Part shown: positions 39,854 through 48,622 of the stretch, piece by piece | Numbering within the stretch: position 1 is the stretch's first letter | How the letters are laid out: the number at the start of each line of letters is the position of its first letter | NCBI RefSeq assembly: GCF_042670205.1 | Contig: NZ_JBHUWD010000001.1 | Span: 62,001-126,000 of the forward strand | DNA length: 64,000 nucleotides | DNA from: Luteimicrobium sp042670205 | Lineage (GTDB): Bacteria > Actinomycetota > Actinomycetes > Actinomycetales > Cellulomonadaceae | Direction: 5' to 3' | Notes under the pieces: model-generated | Seen by the model: only the letters and a program-made list of their open reading frames with translations | What the model was told of the DNA's origin: nothing | The model's database searches: none | Position numbers and translations under genes: made by a program

Positions 39854-39990
39854 GTGTGAACCCACCTCCTGTGGTCTTTACGGTCACGGTCCTTCCGTGA
39901 CAGGAGGGTCTGCGTCGACCGCGCGTGACGCCGGGGATTCCGGCCGCCCCCACGGATGTGGGCGCACGGCAACGCTCCAGGGTACCGGGG

Positions 39991-40021
39991 CGAGGGGCCG
40001 GACCGGAAATCCGGCCCCTCG
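39991..40021. terminator. Terminator after the penicillin-binding protein gene
   Basis: CGAGGGGCCGGA and TCCGGCCCCTCG form perfect 12-bp arms around a 7-bp loop, 8 bp after the PBP stop on the minus strand. It separates the PBP unit from rpsF. Confidence 0.75.
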
Positions 40022-40028
40022 CTGCCGG

Positions 40029-42908
40029 TCAGTTCCCGGCGTCCGCCCCGGCTGCCGCGGTGTCGGTCGGGTCCGGCGTGGGGGTGCCCCCGCCGTTCCC
40101 GTTGCCGCCGCCGTTGCCGCCACCGCCGTTGTCGGGGCCCTTCGAGACGACGAGCGTCACGGTCGAGCCCTGGTCCACGGTCGAGCCCTCGCCCGGTTCG
40201 ACGCGGATGACGGTGCCGGCGGGCTGGTCGCTCGACTCCTGCTGGACGTTGGCCTTCAGGCCGGCGTTCCGCACGGCCGCCTGGGCCGCCGCCGCCGACT
40301 GCCCGACGAGCCCGCCGGGGACCGTCGTCGTCTTGCTCGGCTCGGGACCCTGCGAGACCACGAGCATCACCGTCGTGCCGCTGTTGACGGTCGAGCCCTC
40401 GCCGGGAGACACGCTCATGACGATGCCGGGCGCGTACTGGTCCGAGTACTGCTTGGTGGCGTTCGCCTGGAGCCCGACGCCGCGCAGCTGCATGCGCGCC
40501 ACGGCCAGGCTCTGCCCGACGAGGCCGTTCGGGACCTGGACGCCCTGGTCCTGGGTCGGCTTGTCCGTCGGCTCCTCGGTCGCCGTCTGCGTGGGCGTCT
40601 GCGTCGCCGTGGGCGTCCACGTGGACATCGTCGGGTCGTACTCGGGGAACTGCTCGACGGGCATGCCCTCGGTGACGTCCTTCATGTAGTACGACCACAG
40701 CGCGGTGGGCCAGGTGCCACCACCGATCCCGTACTGCTTCCAGATGGGGGTGCCGAAGGGGGTGATCGACACCTCCTTCTTGCCGTCCTTCGAGGACTCC
40801 CAGTTGCTCACGGCCGTCACGAGCTGGGGCGTGAACCCGACGAACCAGGCCGCCTTGTTCTCGTTCGACGACCCGGTCTTGCCGGCGATGGGTCGGCCGA
40901 CGTACTGCACCGGGTTCTGGTAGGTGTCCGGGAGCGACTTCGCGGTCCCCTTGACCGGCACGTCCTCCATCGCGGAGACGACGCCGTTCGCGACCTCGTC
41001 CGCGAGGACCCGCTTCTGCTTCGTGGGTCCCTGGTAGACGACGTCGCCCTCGAAGTCGGTCGCCTTCTTGATGACGTGCGCCGTCGTCTTGAGACCGCCG
41101 GAAGCGAAGACCGAGTACGCCTCGGCCATCTGCAGCGCGGACACCGAGTCGGTGCCGAGCACGTTGGCCGCGTTGCTCCCGACCTTGGGGATGCCGAGGC
41201 GCTGCGCCATCTCCTGCGTCTTCTCCGGCCCGATCTCGGAGTTCAGATGGCCGAAGATCGTGTTGACCGAGTCGTAGAGGCCCTGGCGCAGCGTCTCGTT
41301 GGGGAATCCTTCGCCCTCGAAGTTGGCGAGCGGCTTCGAGCCCCAGCCCGGGATGACCTGCTTGTCGCTGCCGTCGAACGTCTGGTCGAGCGAGTACCCC
41401 GCCTCGAGGCCTGCGGCCAGCGCGAACGCCTTGAAGGTCGAGCCACCCTGCGCCTTGGCTCCGGTCATGCCGTTGAAGCCGGCCGCCGACGCGTTGTACT
41501 GGCTCTTGAGATAGTCCTTGCCGCCGTAGATCGCCTTGATCGAACCGTCCGACGGGTCGACGGTCGCGAGGCCCGTGCCCATGTACTTGGAGGCGTCCTT
41601 CGGGGTGGCCTTGACCTGCTTGACGGCCTCGTCCTCCATGGACTTGTCGATCGTCGTGACGATCTTCATGCCCTTGGTGTCCATCTCCTCGTCCGTCATG
41701 CCGGACTTCGTGAGCTCGGCGCGCACCATGTCGATGAGGTAGCCGCGCTGGCCGGACAGCGACTGCGAGACGACCTTCTTCTTGAGCTTCGGAAGGCCGG
41801 CCTCGAGCGCCTTGTCCTTCTGCTCCGTCGTGATGTAGCCGTCCGCGGCCATGAAGTTGACGCAGCGCTCCCAGCGGGCCGTCGCCTTCGCCTTCGCTGC
41901 GGCGCCGTTGGCCGGGTCCCAGTTCGACGGCGAGGGGATGATCCCAGCGAGGAACGCAGCCTGCGACGGGGTGAGCTTCTTGGCGGTCGTGCCGAAGTAG
42001 GCCTCCGCCGCGGTCTCGATCCCGTACGCGCCGCGGCCGAAGTAGATGGTGTTCATGTAGTCCTGGAGGACCTGGTCCTTCGGCGTCTCCTTCGACACCT
42101 TGATCGCCGTGAGCGCCTCCTTGAACTTTCCGACGTAGTCGGTCGTCGAGCCCGTGTGGAAGTAGCGCTCGACGTACTGCTGCGTGATCGTCGAGCCACC
42201 TGCCTGGTTGCCGCCTACGTTCTTGAGGTTGGTCACGAGGGCGCGGGCGATCCCCTTGGGGTCGACGCCCGAGTTGCTGTAGAAAGTCCGGTCTTCCGAC
42301 GCCACGACCGCCTGGCTCACGTAGTCCGGAAGATCGGCCAGCTCGACGATCTTGCGGTTCTGGTTGGCGTAGGCGTCGTTGGAGTCGCTCGACGACGACC
42401 GCAGGTTGCCGATCACGGTCTTGCCGTCCGCGTAGTACACGGTCGACGTCTGGATCTTCGTGTAGGCCGCGCCGGCCGTCGGCACCTTCGTCGTCGCGTA
42501 CGCGGCGACGACGACGCCGACACCGAGCGCGAAGATGCCGAGGAACGCACCCACGACGACGCGCCACGACGGCAGCCACCGGCGGAAGCTCGTCACGTGG
42601 TAGCGCGGGTAGTTGACGTAGCGCCGCCACCCGGTGCGCGGGTTGCCCTTCTTCACCGCGGCGCGCCCGCCGGCCGCGGCAGCCCCCGTCTTCGCCGTCG
42701 ACGACGGCCGGCTCGTCGGGCGGGTCCGCCCGGCCGTGGAGGCGGCGGGGCGGGGTGTGGCGCCGGGGCGCGCGGAGGAGCGCGGCGTCGTCGGGCGGAT
42801 GGAGGGCGGCGGCGGGACCGGACCGCGCGCAGCGCCGTCGGAACCGCCGGTGCTGCTGAAGTTCGGTCGGCCGGGAAGGCCGCCGTTCGCGTCGCCTGCG
42901 GAGCTCAC
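40029..42908 (-). CDS. Class A penicillin-binding protein with PASTA domains
   Basis: A 959-residue bifunctional cell-wall synthase. Pro/Arg-rich cytoplasmic tail (1-115), one transmembrane helix (VVVGAFLGIFALGVGVVVAA), GT51 transglycosylase (ASEDRTFY, then GGSTITQQYVERYF and NTIYFGRGAYG), transpeptidase with SxxK in GSTFKAF and KTG in GKTGSSNE, and two PASTA repeats (VPNGLVGQSLAVARMQL; VPGGLVGQSAAAAQAAV) before a Gly/Asn linker and acidic end. It polymerises and crosslinks peptidoglycan outside the membrane. GTG start at 42908. A PonA-type enzyme. Confidence 0.95.
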   Translation of the reverse strand: MSSAGDANGGLPGRPNFSSTGGSDGAARGPVPPPPSIRPTTPRSSARPGATPRPAASTAGRTRPTSRPSSTAKTGAAAAGGRAAVKKGNPRTGWRRYVNYPRYHVTSFRRWLPSWRVVVGAFLGIFALGVGVVVAAYATTKVPTAGAAYTKIQTSTVYYADGKTVIGNLRSSSSDSNDAYANQNRKIVELADLPDYVSQAVVASEDRTFYSNSGVDPKGIARALVTNLKNVGGNQAGGSTITQQYVERYFHTGSTTDYVGKFKEALTAIKVSKETPKDQVLQDYMNTIYFGRGAYGIETAAEAYFGTTAKKLTPSQAAFLAGIIPSPSNWDPANGAAAKAKATARWERCVNFMAADGYITTEQKDKALEAGLPKLKKKVVSQSLSGQRGYLIDMVRAELTKSGMTDEEMDTKGMKIVTTIDKSMEDEAVKQVKATPKDASKYMGTGLATVDPSDGSIKAIYGGKDYLKSQYNASAAGFNGMTGAKAQGGSTFKAFALAAGLEAGYSLDQTFDGSDKQVIPGWGSKPLANFEGEGFPNETLRQGLYDSVNTIFGHLNSEIGPEKTQEMAQRLGIPKVGSNAANVLGTDSVSALQMAEAYSVFASGGLKTTAHVIKKATDFEGDVVYQGPTKQKRVLADEVANGVVSAMEDVPVKGTAKSLPDTYQNPVQYVGRPIAGKTGSSNENKAAWFVGFTPQLVTAVSNWESSKDGKKEVSITPFGTPIWKQYGIGGGTWPTALWSYYMKDVTEGMPVEQFPEYDPTMSTWTPTATQTPTQTATEEPTDKPTQDQGVQVPNGLVGQSLAVARMQLRGVGLQANATKQYSDQYAPGIVMSVSPGEGSTVNSGTTVMLVVSQGPEPSKTTTVPGGLVGQSAAAAQAAVRNAGLKANVQQESSDQPAGTVIRVEPGEGSTVDQGSTVTLVVSKGPDNGGGGNGGGNGNGGGTPTPDPTDTAAAGADAGN

Positions 42909-43147
42909 GCTCAGCCTCTCGTCGGACGGTCAGGACAGTGGTGGACGCTGCTGCGCGGTCGAGAGGACCGGCGCCACGCCCTTGGGAAGGATAGGCGGTC
43001 ACCCTTCGCCCGGGCCCGGTCGCACGCCTGGCGCGGCGGATGCTTCGCCACAGTTGCCCCGGCCGTTCGCCGGTCCTTCACAAGCGCGCGCGAAGGGTCG
43101 CACGCACCACGGTTCTTGCATCGAGGCATCGACTCGACGTAACCTCC

Positions 43148-43170
43148 CGATGTATCAACTCGATACATCG
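43148..43170. promoter_or_regulatory. PadR-type operator
   Basis: CGATGTATC-AACTC-GATACATCG: perfect 9-bp arms and a 5-bp spacer, including the ATGT/ACAT half-sites of PadR boxes. It lies 28 bp before the padR start, near its Shine-Dalgarno AAGGAGG, and in the divergent region with the PBP gene (start 42908). Confidence 0.8.
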
Positions 43171-43198
43171 ACTCTGACTCCCCGAAGGAGGTGCCCGC

Positions 43199-43774
43199 GT
43201 GCGCAGCCGTTCCGACGTGCTCGAGACCGCGATCCTGGGCCTCCTCAAGGAGTCCCCCCTGCACGGGTACGAGCTGCGCAAGCGCCTGAACCTCGTGCTC
43301 GGGTCGTTCCGTGCCCTCTCGTACGGCTCGCTGTACCCGGCCCTGAAGTCCCTCGTGACCCGGGGTCTGATCGTCGGGACCGACAGCTCCGAGGCCAGCG
43401 CCGCGCACCTCGCGCCCGCCCTCTCGGGAAAGCGTTCCCGCATCGTCTACGAGCTGACCGCAGAAGGCAAGGAGCACCTGCAGACCCTCCTCGCGCAGGC
43501 CGGACCGGCCGCGTGGGAGGACGAGAACTTCGACGTCCGCTTCGCCCTCTTCGGGCAGACGGACGCCGACACCCGCCTGAGGATCCTCGAAGGCCGGCGC
43601 AGCCGGCTCACCGAGAGGCTCGAGGCGGTCCGTGAGTCCACCAACCGGTCTCGCGCACGCATGGACGAGTACACGTGGGAGCTCCAGCGCCACGGACTCG
43701 AGCAGGTCGAGCGCGAGGTCCGCTGGCTGGACGGGCTCATCACCGCGGAACGCGACCGGCGTTCACCGCACTGA
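43199..43774 (+). CDS. PadR family transcriptional regulator
   Basis: A 191-residue regulator: PadR winged helix (ETAILGLLKESPLHGYELRKRL, FRALSYGSLYPALKSLVTRGL) and the C-terminal Vir_act_alpha dimerisation region (LEAVRESTNRSRARMDEY). An unusual insert (SSEASAAHLAPALSGKRSRI) lies between the HTH and the wing end. GTG 43199 has AAGGAGG 7 nt upstream. The position just before ino1 is conserved in actinobacteria and suggests control of inositol synthesis, plus autoregulation through the palindrome at 43148-43170. Confidence 0.92.
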   Translation: MRSRSDVLETAILGLLKESPLHGYELRKRLNLVLGSFRALSYGSLYPALKSLVTRGLIVGTDSSEASAAHLAPALSGKRSRIVYELTAEGKEHLQTLLAQAGPAAWEDENFDVRFALFGQTDADTRLRILEGRRSRLTERLEAVRESTNRSRARMDEYTWELQRHGLEQVEREVRWLDGLITAERDRRSPH

Positions 43775-43861
43775 CGAGCCGCCCCGGGCCTCCCGGTCCG
43801 CAGGCACCCAGCAAGCCGACGGCGAACGTCGCCCCGGCACTTGAGAAGGTAAGGAGCGAGG

Positions 43862-44953
43862 ATGTCCTCCATCCGCGTCGCCATCGCAGGCGTCGGCAAC
43901 TGCGCGTCGTCCCTGGTTCAGGGCGTCGAGTTCTACAAGGACGCCGCCCCGGACTCGACCGTCCCGGGCCTCATGCACGTCCAGTTCGGTGACTACCACA
44001 TCTCGGACGTCGAGTTCGTCGCCGCGTTCGACGTCGACGCGAAGAAGGTCGGCTTCGACCTCGCCGACGCCATCAACGCGTCCGAGAACAACACCATCAA
44101 GATCACCGACGTCCCGCCCACCGGCGTGACCGTCCAGCGCGGCCCGACCTTCGACGGCCTCGGCAAGTACTACCTCCAGACCATCGAGGAGTCCGACGCC
44201 GCCCCCGTCGACGTCGTCCAGGTCCTCAAGGACAACAAGGTCGACGTGCTCGTCTCCTACCTCCCGGTGGGCTCCGAGGAGGCCGACAAGTTCTACGCGC
44301 AGGCCGCCATCGATGCGGGCGTCGCGTTCGTCAACGCCCTCCCCGTCTTCATCGCCTCCGACCCCGAGTGGGCCGCGAAGTTCGAGGCCGCCGGTGTCCC
44401 GATCGTCGGCGACGACATCAAGTCGCAGGTCGGCGCCACCATCACGCACCGCGTCATGGCCCGCCTGTTCGAGGACCGCGGCGTCGTGCTGGACCGCACG
44501 TACCAGCTCAACGTCGGCGGCAACATGGACTTCAAGAACATGCTCGAGCGCGAGCGTCTCGAGTCCAAGAAGATCTCGAAGACCCAGGCCGTCACGTCCA
44601 ACCTGTCCGGCCCGCTCGCCGGCAAGAAGGACGACAAGAACGTCCACATCGGCCCGTCGGACTACGTCGCCTGGCTCGACGACCGCAAGTGGGCGTACGT
44701 CCGCCTCGAGGGCCGCGCGTTCGGCGAGGTGCCCCTGAACCTGGAGTACAAGCTCGAGGTCTGGGACTCCCCCAACTCGGCCGGCATCATCATCGACGCC
44801 GTCCGCGCCGCGAAGATCGCCAAGGACCGTGGCGTCGGTGGCCCGATCCTCTCCGCGTCGACCTACCTCATGAAGTCCCCGCCCGTGCAGACGGAGGACA
44901 CCGAGGGTCGCGCGCAGCTCGAGGCGTTCATCCGCGGCGAGCGGGAGCGCTGA
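43862..44953 (+). CDS. ino1: Inositol-3-phosphate synthase
   Basis: A 363-residue enzyme of the short actinobacterial type. IRVAIAGVGNCASSLVQGVEFY is the NAD-binding start; VAAFDVDAKKVGFDLADAI, LPVGSEEADKFYAQAAIDAGV, GDDIKSQVGATITHR and NVGGNMDFKNML are family hallmarks with the catalytic lysines. It converts glucose-6-phosphate to inositol-3-phosphate in the cytoplasm, for mycothiol and phosphatidylinositol. ATG 43862 with AAGGAG upstream. A hairpin follows at 44983. Confidence 0.97.
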   Translation: MSSIRVAIAGVGNCASSLVQGVEFYKDAAPDSTVPGLMHVQFGDYHISDVEFVAAFDVDAKKVGFDLADAINASENNTIKITDVPPTGVTVQRGPTFDGLGKYYLQTIEESDAAPVDVVQVLKDNKVDVLVSYLPVGSEEADKFYAQAAIDAGVAFVNALPVFIASDPEWAAKFEAAGVPIVGDDIKSQVGATITHRVMARLFEDRGVVLDRTYQLNVGGNMDFKNMLERERLESKKISKTQAVTSNLSGPLAGKKDDKNVHIGPSDYVAWLDDRKWAYVRLEGRAFGEVPLNLEYKLEVWDSPNSAGIIIDAVRAAKIAKDRGVGGPILSASTYLMKSPPVQTEDTEGRAQLEAFIRGERER

Positions 44954-44982
44954 GCCTCCCCGCTCTGACGCACCCCTTCGAA

Positions 44983-45011
44983 GGCCCGGCACGGTTCGTC
45001 CGTGCCGGGCC
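44983..45011. terminator. Terminator after ino1
   Basis: GGCCCGGCACGG-TTCGT-CCGTGCCGGGCC: perfect 12-bp stem, 30 bp after the ino1 stop, before the MFS gene. Confidence 0.8.
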
Positions 45012-45089
45012 CTCGGGCGTCGTCGTGGTTCCGTTCGTCCTGGTTTCGACGGGCGGGCTGGGGGATGTGCGCACCCGTAGGCTGTGGCG

Positions 45090-46499
45090 GTGGTACCCAC
45101 CGAGCCCGACGTCCCCACCGCCGACGCTTCCGACGCACCGGGGACCGAGCCGGTGGCGAACGCTGCCAAGGCGACCGTGCTCACCGACCTGCGGGACCTC
45201 GGCCGGCTCGCGGGCTTCCGCAAGCTCATGGCCGCCCGGCTCACCAGCCAGCTCGGCGACGGCATGTTCCAGGTGGGCCTCGCGAGCCTCTTCTTCTTCT
45301 CCGCGACGACGTCCCCGAAGGGCGTCACCGCGACGCAGGTCGCCGCGGCCTTCGCGGTGATGCTGCTGCCGTTCACGATCGTCGGGCCGTGGGCGGGCGT
45401 GTTCCTCGACCGGTGGCGCCGACGCCAGGTGCTGGTCGTCGGGAACCTCGTGCGCCTGGTCCTGGCGGTCGCGCTGACCGTCGTCATGGCGACGACCGGC
45501 GTGAACCTCGCGGTCTACGTGCTCGCGCTGACCGCGCTCAGCGTCAACCGTTTCCTCCTGTCGGCGTTCTCGGCGTCGCTGCCGCACGTCGTGCCCCGCA
45601 GCCACCTGCTCACCGCGAACGCGCTCGTCCCGACGCTGGGCTCGATCGCCGCGGGCGTGGGCGGCGCCGTCGGGTTCGTGACGCGCCTCGCGCTCCCCGA
45701 CGGACACGCCCAGGACGCCGGTGCGCTCGCCTTCGCCGCAGTGGCGTTCGGGGTGTCGTCCCTGTTCGCGAGGCGGTTCGAGCGCTCGACGCTCGGACCC
45801 GACGTCGTGCGCAGCCGCGACGAGCTGCGGGCCGAGCTCGCGCGCACCGGCCGCGACCTCGTCGACGGCGCGCGCTACCTCCTCGTGCGTCGCACCCCCG
45901 CGCAGGGCCTGGGCGTCGTGTTCGCGACCCGGTTCCTCTACGGCATGGTCTTCATCGCGTGGCTGCTGCAGTGCCGCAACCTGCTCTCCGACCCGTCCGA
46001 CGTCGACGGCGGGGCTGTGAAGTTCGCGTCCGTCCTCGGCGCGACGGGGCTCGGCTTCGGGCTCGCGGTCGTCCTCACGCCGACCCTCAGCCGGTACACG
46101 GGCCCGCAGCGGTGGATCGTCGGCTGCCTCGGCCTCGGCGCCGTGGCGCAGGCGCTCACGGTGCACGTCGCGCTCCCCACGATCCTCGTCGCCTCCGCGC
46201 TCCTGGGCCTCGCCGCCCAGGGCGCGAAGATCGCGGTCGACACCATCGTGCAGCGCGACGTCGACGACGCCTTCCGCGGCCGCGCCTTCGCGCTCTACGA
46301 CGTCCTCTACAACGCGGGCTTCGTGGGCTCGGCCGCGCTCGCGGCCGCCACCCTGCCCGACGACGGCGACGCCCCGGGCGTGCTCGCCGCCATGGCCGTG
46401 GTGTACGTCGTCCTGGCGGTGGTGCTCGGCCGCTGGGGCGCACGGGACGCGGCACCCGTCGACACGAGCAGCTGGGGGCGTGCCGCCGAGGCGCGCTGA
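45090..46499 (+). CDS. Major facilitator superfamily transporter
   Basis: A 469-residue membrane protein with about 12 helices. The first runs MAARLTSQLGDGMFQVGLASLFFF, and FLDRWRRRQVLVVGNLVRLV is the MFS loop 2-3 motif D(R)xxxRR. It resembles the MFS exporters next to ino1 in other actinobacteria; the substrate is unknown. GTG 45090 lies 6 nt after TAGGCT (45078-45083), so the leaderless start is preferred over the in-frame GTG at 45084. Convergent with the DUF3349 gene. Confidence 0.9.
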   Translation: MVPTEPDVPTADASDAPGTEPVANAAKATVLTDLRDLGRLAGFRKLMAARLTSQLGDGMFQVGLASLFFFSATTSPKGVTATQVAAAFAVMLLPFTIVGPWAGVFLDRWRRRQVLVVGNLVRLVLAVALTVVMATTGVNLAVYVLALTALSVNRFLLSAFSASLPHVVPRSHLLTANALVPTLGSIAAGVGGAVGFVTRLALPDGHAQDAGALAFAAVAFGVSSLFARRFERSTLGPDVVRSRDELRAELARTGRDLVDGARYLLVRRTPAQGLGVVFATRFLYGMVFIAWLLQCRNLLSDPSDVDGGAVKFASVLGATGLGFGLAVVLTPTLSRYTGPQRWIVGCLGLGAVAQALTVHVALPTILVASALLGLAAQGAKIAVDTIVQRDVDDAFRGRAFALYDVLYNAGFVGSAALAAATLPDDGDAPGVLAAMAVVYVVLAVVLGRWGARDAAPVDTSSWGRAAEAR

Positions 46500-46509
46500 C
46501 CGGTCCCGC

Positions 46510-46812
46510 TCAGTCGTCGGCAGGCGGGTCCGCGAGCGGCCAGCCCGCGGCCGCGAGGACGGCCCGGACCCGGGCGACGTCCCGCTCGATCGGCTCCTGC
46601 GCCGTCGTGCGGGAGACGAGGTCCTCGATCGCCTCGTGCGCGATCGGGCCGCGGTCGTGCTGCTGGACGACGGCGAGCGCCACGTCCTCGACCTCCTGCT
46701 CGGTGAGGGTCCGGCGCAGCAGGGCGAAGAGCGGCACGTAGTCGTGCTCGGGGACACCGGCGGGGTAGCCCTCGCGCAGCCAGCCCACGACGTTCGCGAC
46801 TCGTGACGGCAC
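46510..46812 (-). CDS. DUF3349 family protein
   Basis: A 100-residue helical protein; ANVVGWLREGYPAGVPEHDYVPLFALLRRTLTEQEV is the conserved DUF3349 pattern, restarted by EPIERDVARVRAVLAAAGWPL at the end. The function is unknown. GTG 46812 has GAGGAG upstream. It is the last gene of a three-gene minus-strand unit after the small membrane protein and PiT transporter, as in many Actinobacteria. Confidence 0.85.
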   Translation of the reverse strand: MPSRVANVVGWLREGYPAGVPEHDYVPLFALLRRTLTEQEVEDVALAVVQQHDRGPIAHEAIEDLVSRTTAQEPIERDVARVRAVLAAAGWPLADPPADD

Positions 46813-46814
46813 GG

Positions 46815-47081
46815 TCAGCTCCTCACGATCAGGACGATGCCGCCCACGACGGCCGCGAGGACGATCACGAAGCACACGGCCGCGGTCACGGTGCCGAGCA
46901 CCCGGCGCGGCGGGGCGAGCGCCTCGCCGGTCTCGCCGTCGGTGGAACGCCCCTCGATCCGGCCCTCGGCCTGGAAGACTCCGCGCAAACCGAGCGCGAA
47001 GAGCGCGGGCAGGCCGGCACCGACCACGACGCTCGCGAGCACCACCTGACCGAGCGCCGACCAGTCGACGTACGAGCTCAT
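46815..47081 (-). CDS. Small membrane protein of the phosphate-transport operon
   Basis: An 88-residue protein with two helices (about 11-32, GQVVLASVVVGAGLPALFALG, and 62-86, VTAAVCFVIVLAAVVGGIVLI) and a charged loop between them. Unknown function. It sits between pit (17 bp) and the DUF3349 gene (2 bp), which suggests a membrane accessory to phosphate uptake. ATG 47081. Confidence 0.78.
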   Translation of the reverse strand: MSSYVDWSALGQVVLASVVVGAGLPALFALGLRGVFQAEGRIEGRSTDGETGEALAPPRRVLGTVTAAVCFVIVLAAVVGGIVLIVRS

Positions 47082-47097
47082 CGGGTACCTCCGGCGG

Positions 47098-48234
47098 TCA
47101 TCGGGTGGCGACGGGCTGGGTGGCGGGCCGGGGCTCCCAGTCGTCGTTGACGTTGTCGTGGCGGATCGGCTTGCGCCGCGCGGCCCACCAGAACCCGGCG
47201 GAAGCCACGACGAGAGCCGCGAGGACCACCCCGTTGCCGAGGGCTCCGCCGATGGCGTGCAGGACGACGTACGCGACGGCGCCGACCGCGCCCGAGGCCG
47301 GGAGGGTCACGACCCACGCCGACACGAGCCGGCCGGCGACGTTCCAGCGCACGTGGTCGCCGCGCCCGAGGCCGGACCCGAGGATCGAGCCGGACGCCAC
47401 GTGCGTCGTCGAGAGGGGGTAGCCGAAGTGGCTCGACAGGAGGATCACCGCGGCGGACGACGTCTCGGCGGCCATGCCCTGCGGCGGCTGGATCTCGACG
47501 AGGCCCTTGCCGAGCGTCCGGATCACGCGCCAGCCGCCCAGATAGGTGCCGAGGGCGATCGCCAGGCCGCACGCGAACACCACCCAGAGCGGGACGCCCG
47601 AGCCGGCGGGGACCGCGCCGCCCGCGATCAGCGCGAGCAGGATGATGCCCATCGTCTTCTGGGCGTCGTTGGTCCCGTGGGCGAGCGACACGAGCGACGC
47701 GGACCCGATCTGGCCCCAGCGGAAGTCGCGGGTGCGGTTGCGCTCGGGCACGTCGCGCGTGATCCGGTACACGAGCCAGGTGCCGATGCTCGCCACGAGC
47801 CCCGCCGCCACGGGTGCGACGAGCGCCGGCACGATGACCTTCGAGACGAGCCCGCTCCACACCACGCCCGACGTGCCCGCGGCGGCGAGCACCGAGCCGA
47901 CGAGCCCTCCGATGAGGGCGTGCGACGAGCTCGACGGGATGCCCAGGTACCACGTCGCGAGGTTCCACACGATCCCGCCGACGAGCCCCGCGAACACCAC
48001 GGGGAGCGTGACCACGCCCTGCTCGACGATGCCCGACGCGATGGTCGCCGCGACGCTCAGGGAGAGGAACGCCCCGACGAGGTTGAGCACGCCGGACAGC
48101 GCGACCGCGAGACGGGGCTTCAGCGCACCGGTCGCGATGGACGTGGCCATCGCGTTGCCGGTGTCGTGGAAGCCGTTGGTGAAGTCGAACGCCAGGGCGG
48201 TCAGCACCACGACGACGAGGAGGCCGGTGTCCAC
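47098..48234 (-). CDS. pit: PiT family inorganic phosphate transporter
   Basis: A 378-residue membrane protein with about ten helices. The duplicated PiT signature appears as FDFTNGFHDTGNAMATSIATGAL near the start and VSLAHGTNDAQKTMGI in the middle (GANDxAN-like), with HLA/SGLVGGIVWNLATWYLG-like internal segments and SSSHALIGGL. It is a low-affinity phosphate symporter. First gene of the unit with the two small genes downstream. ATG 48234. Confidence 0.95.
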   Translation of the reverse strand: MDTGLLVVVVLTALAFDFTNGFHDTGNAMATSIATGALKPRLAVALSGVLNLVGAFLSLSVAATIASGIVEQGVVTLPVVFAGLVGGIVWNLATWYLGIPSSSSHALIGGLVGSVLAAAGTSGVVWSGLVSKVIVPALVAPVAAGLVASIGTWLVYRITRDVPERNRTRDFRWGQIGSASLVSLAHGTNDAQKTMGIILLALIAGGAVPAGSGVPLWVVFACGLAIALGTYLGGWRVIRTLGKGLVEIQPPQGMAAETSSAAVILLSSHFGYPLSTTHVASGSILGSGLGRGDHVRWNVAGRLVSAWVVTLPASGAVGAVAYVVLHAIGGALGNGVVLAALVVASAGFWWAARRKPIRHDNVNDDWEPRPATQPVATR

Positions 48235-48333
48235 GCTCTCAGCGTGTGCCCGGCCGGCGGCGTCGGGAAGGCCCGGCCGCCAGAGTTCACCGACTGTTCA
48301 GGTGCGGCGCGCGACGCACGGCACCGTGCCGGC

Positions 48334-48516
48334 TCAGGCGGGGTCGTACCAGGCCGGGTCGAGGCGGCGGTTCTCCTCGCACCAGCGGCAGACGAGGTCC
48401 TCCTCGTCGCGCAGCGCGTCGCCGCAGTCCCGGCACAGGGCGTCGGGGACGGGAACCGTCGCGACGACCCCGAGGACCGTGCCCGGGGTGTGCTCCTCCG
48501 CCACCAGTGCACTCAT
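48334..48516 (-). CDS. Small zinc-ribbon-like protein
   Basis: A 60-residue protein with two CxxC pairs, CRDCGD and CRWCEE, enough for one zinc site, then a basic/aromatic tail RRLDPAWYDPA. ATG 48516 has GGAGGGA at ideal distance. It may be a nucleic-acid- or protein-binding adaptor; I do not recognise a family. It follows pcnA on the same strand after a 106-bp gap. Confidence 0.7.
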   Translation of the reverse strand: MSALVAEEHTPGTVLGVVATVPVPDALCRDCGDALRDEEDLVCRWCEENRRLDPAWYDPA

Positions 48517-48622
48517 GCGAATCGTCCCTCCGTCCGAGATCGACGAGCGTCCGTCCTCGTCTCGAGCATGCTCCCCCGGGGCGCCCACACGGCCGCGACG
48601 CGCCCGGGACCACCGAACCCGG

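Noticed and set aside
39835..43002. Long open frame antisense-like and in an alternative frame over the PBP gene
   Set aside because: Low-complexity Arg/Gly/Asp-rich translation; the true PBP frame has complete GT51, transpeptidase and PASTA motifs.
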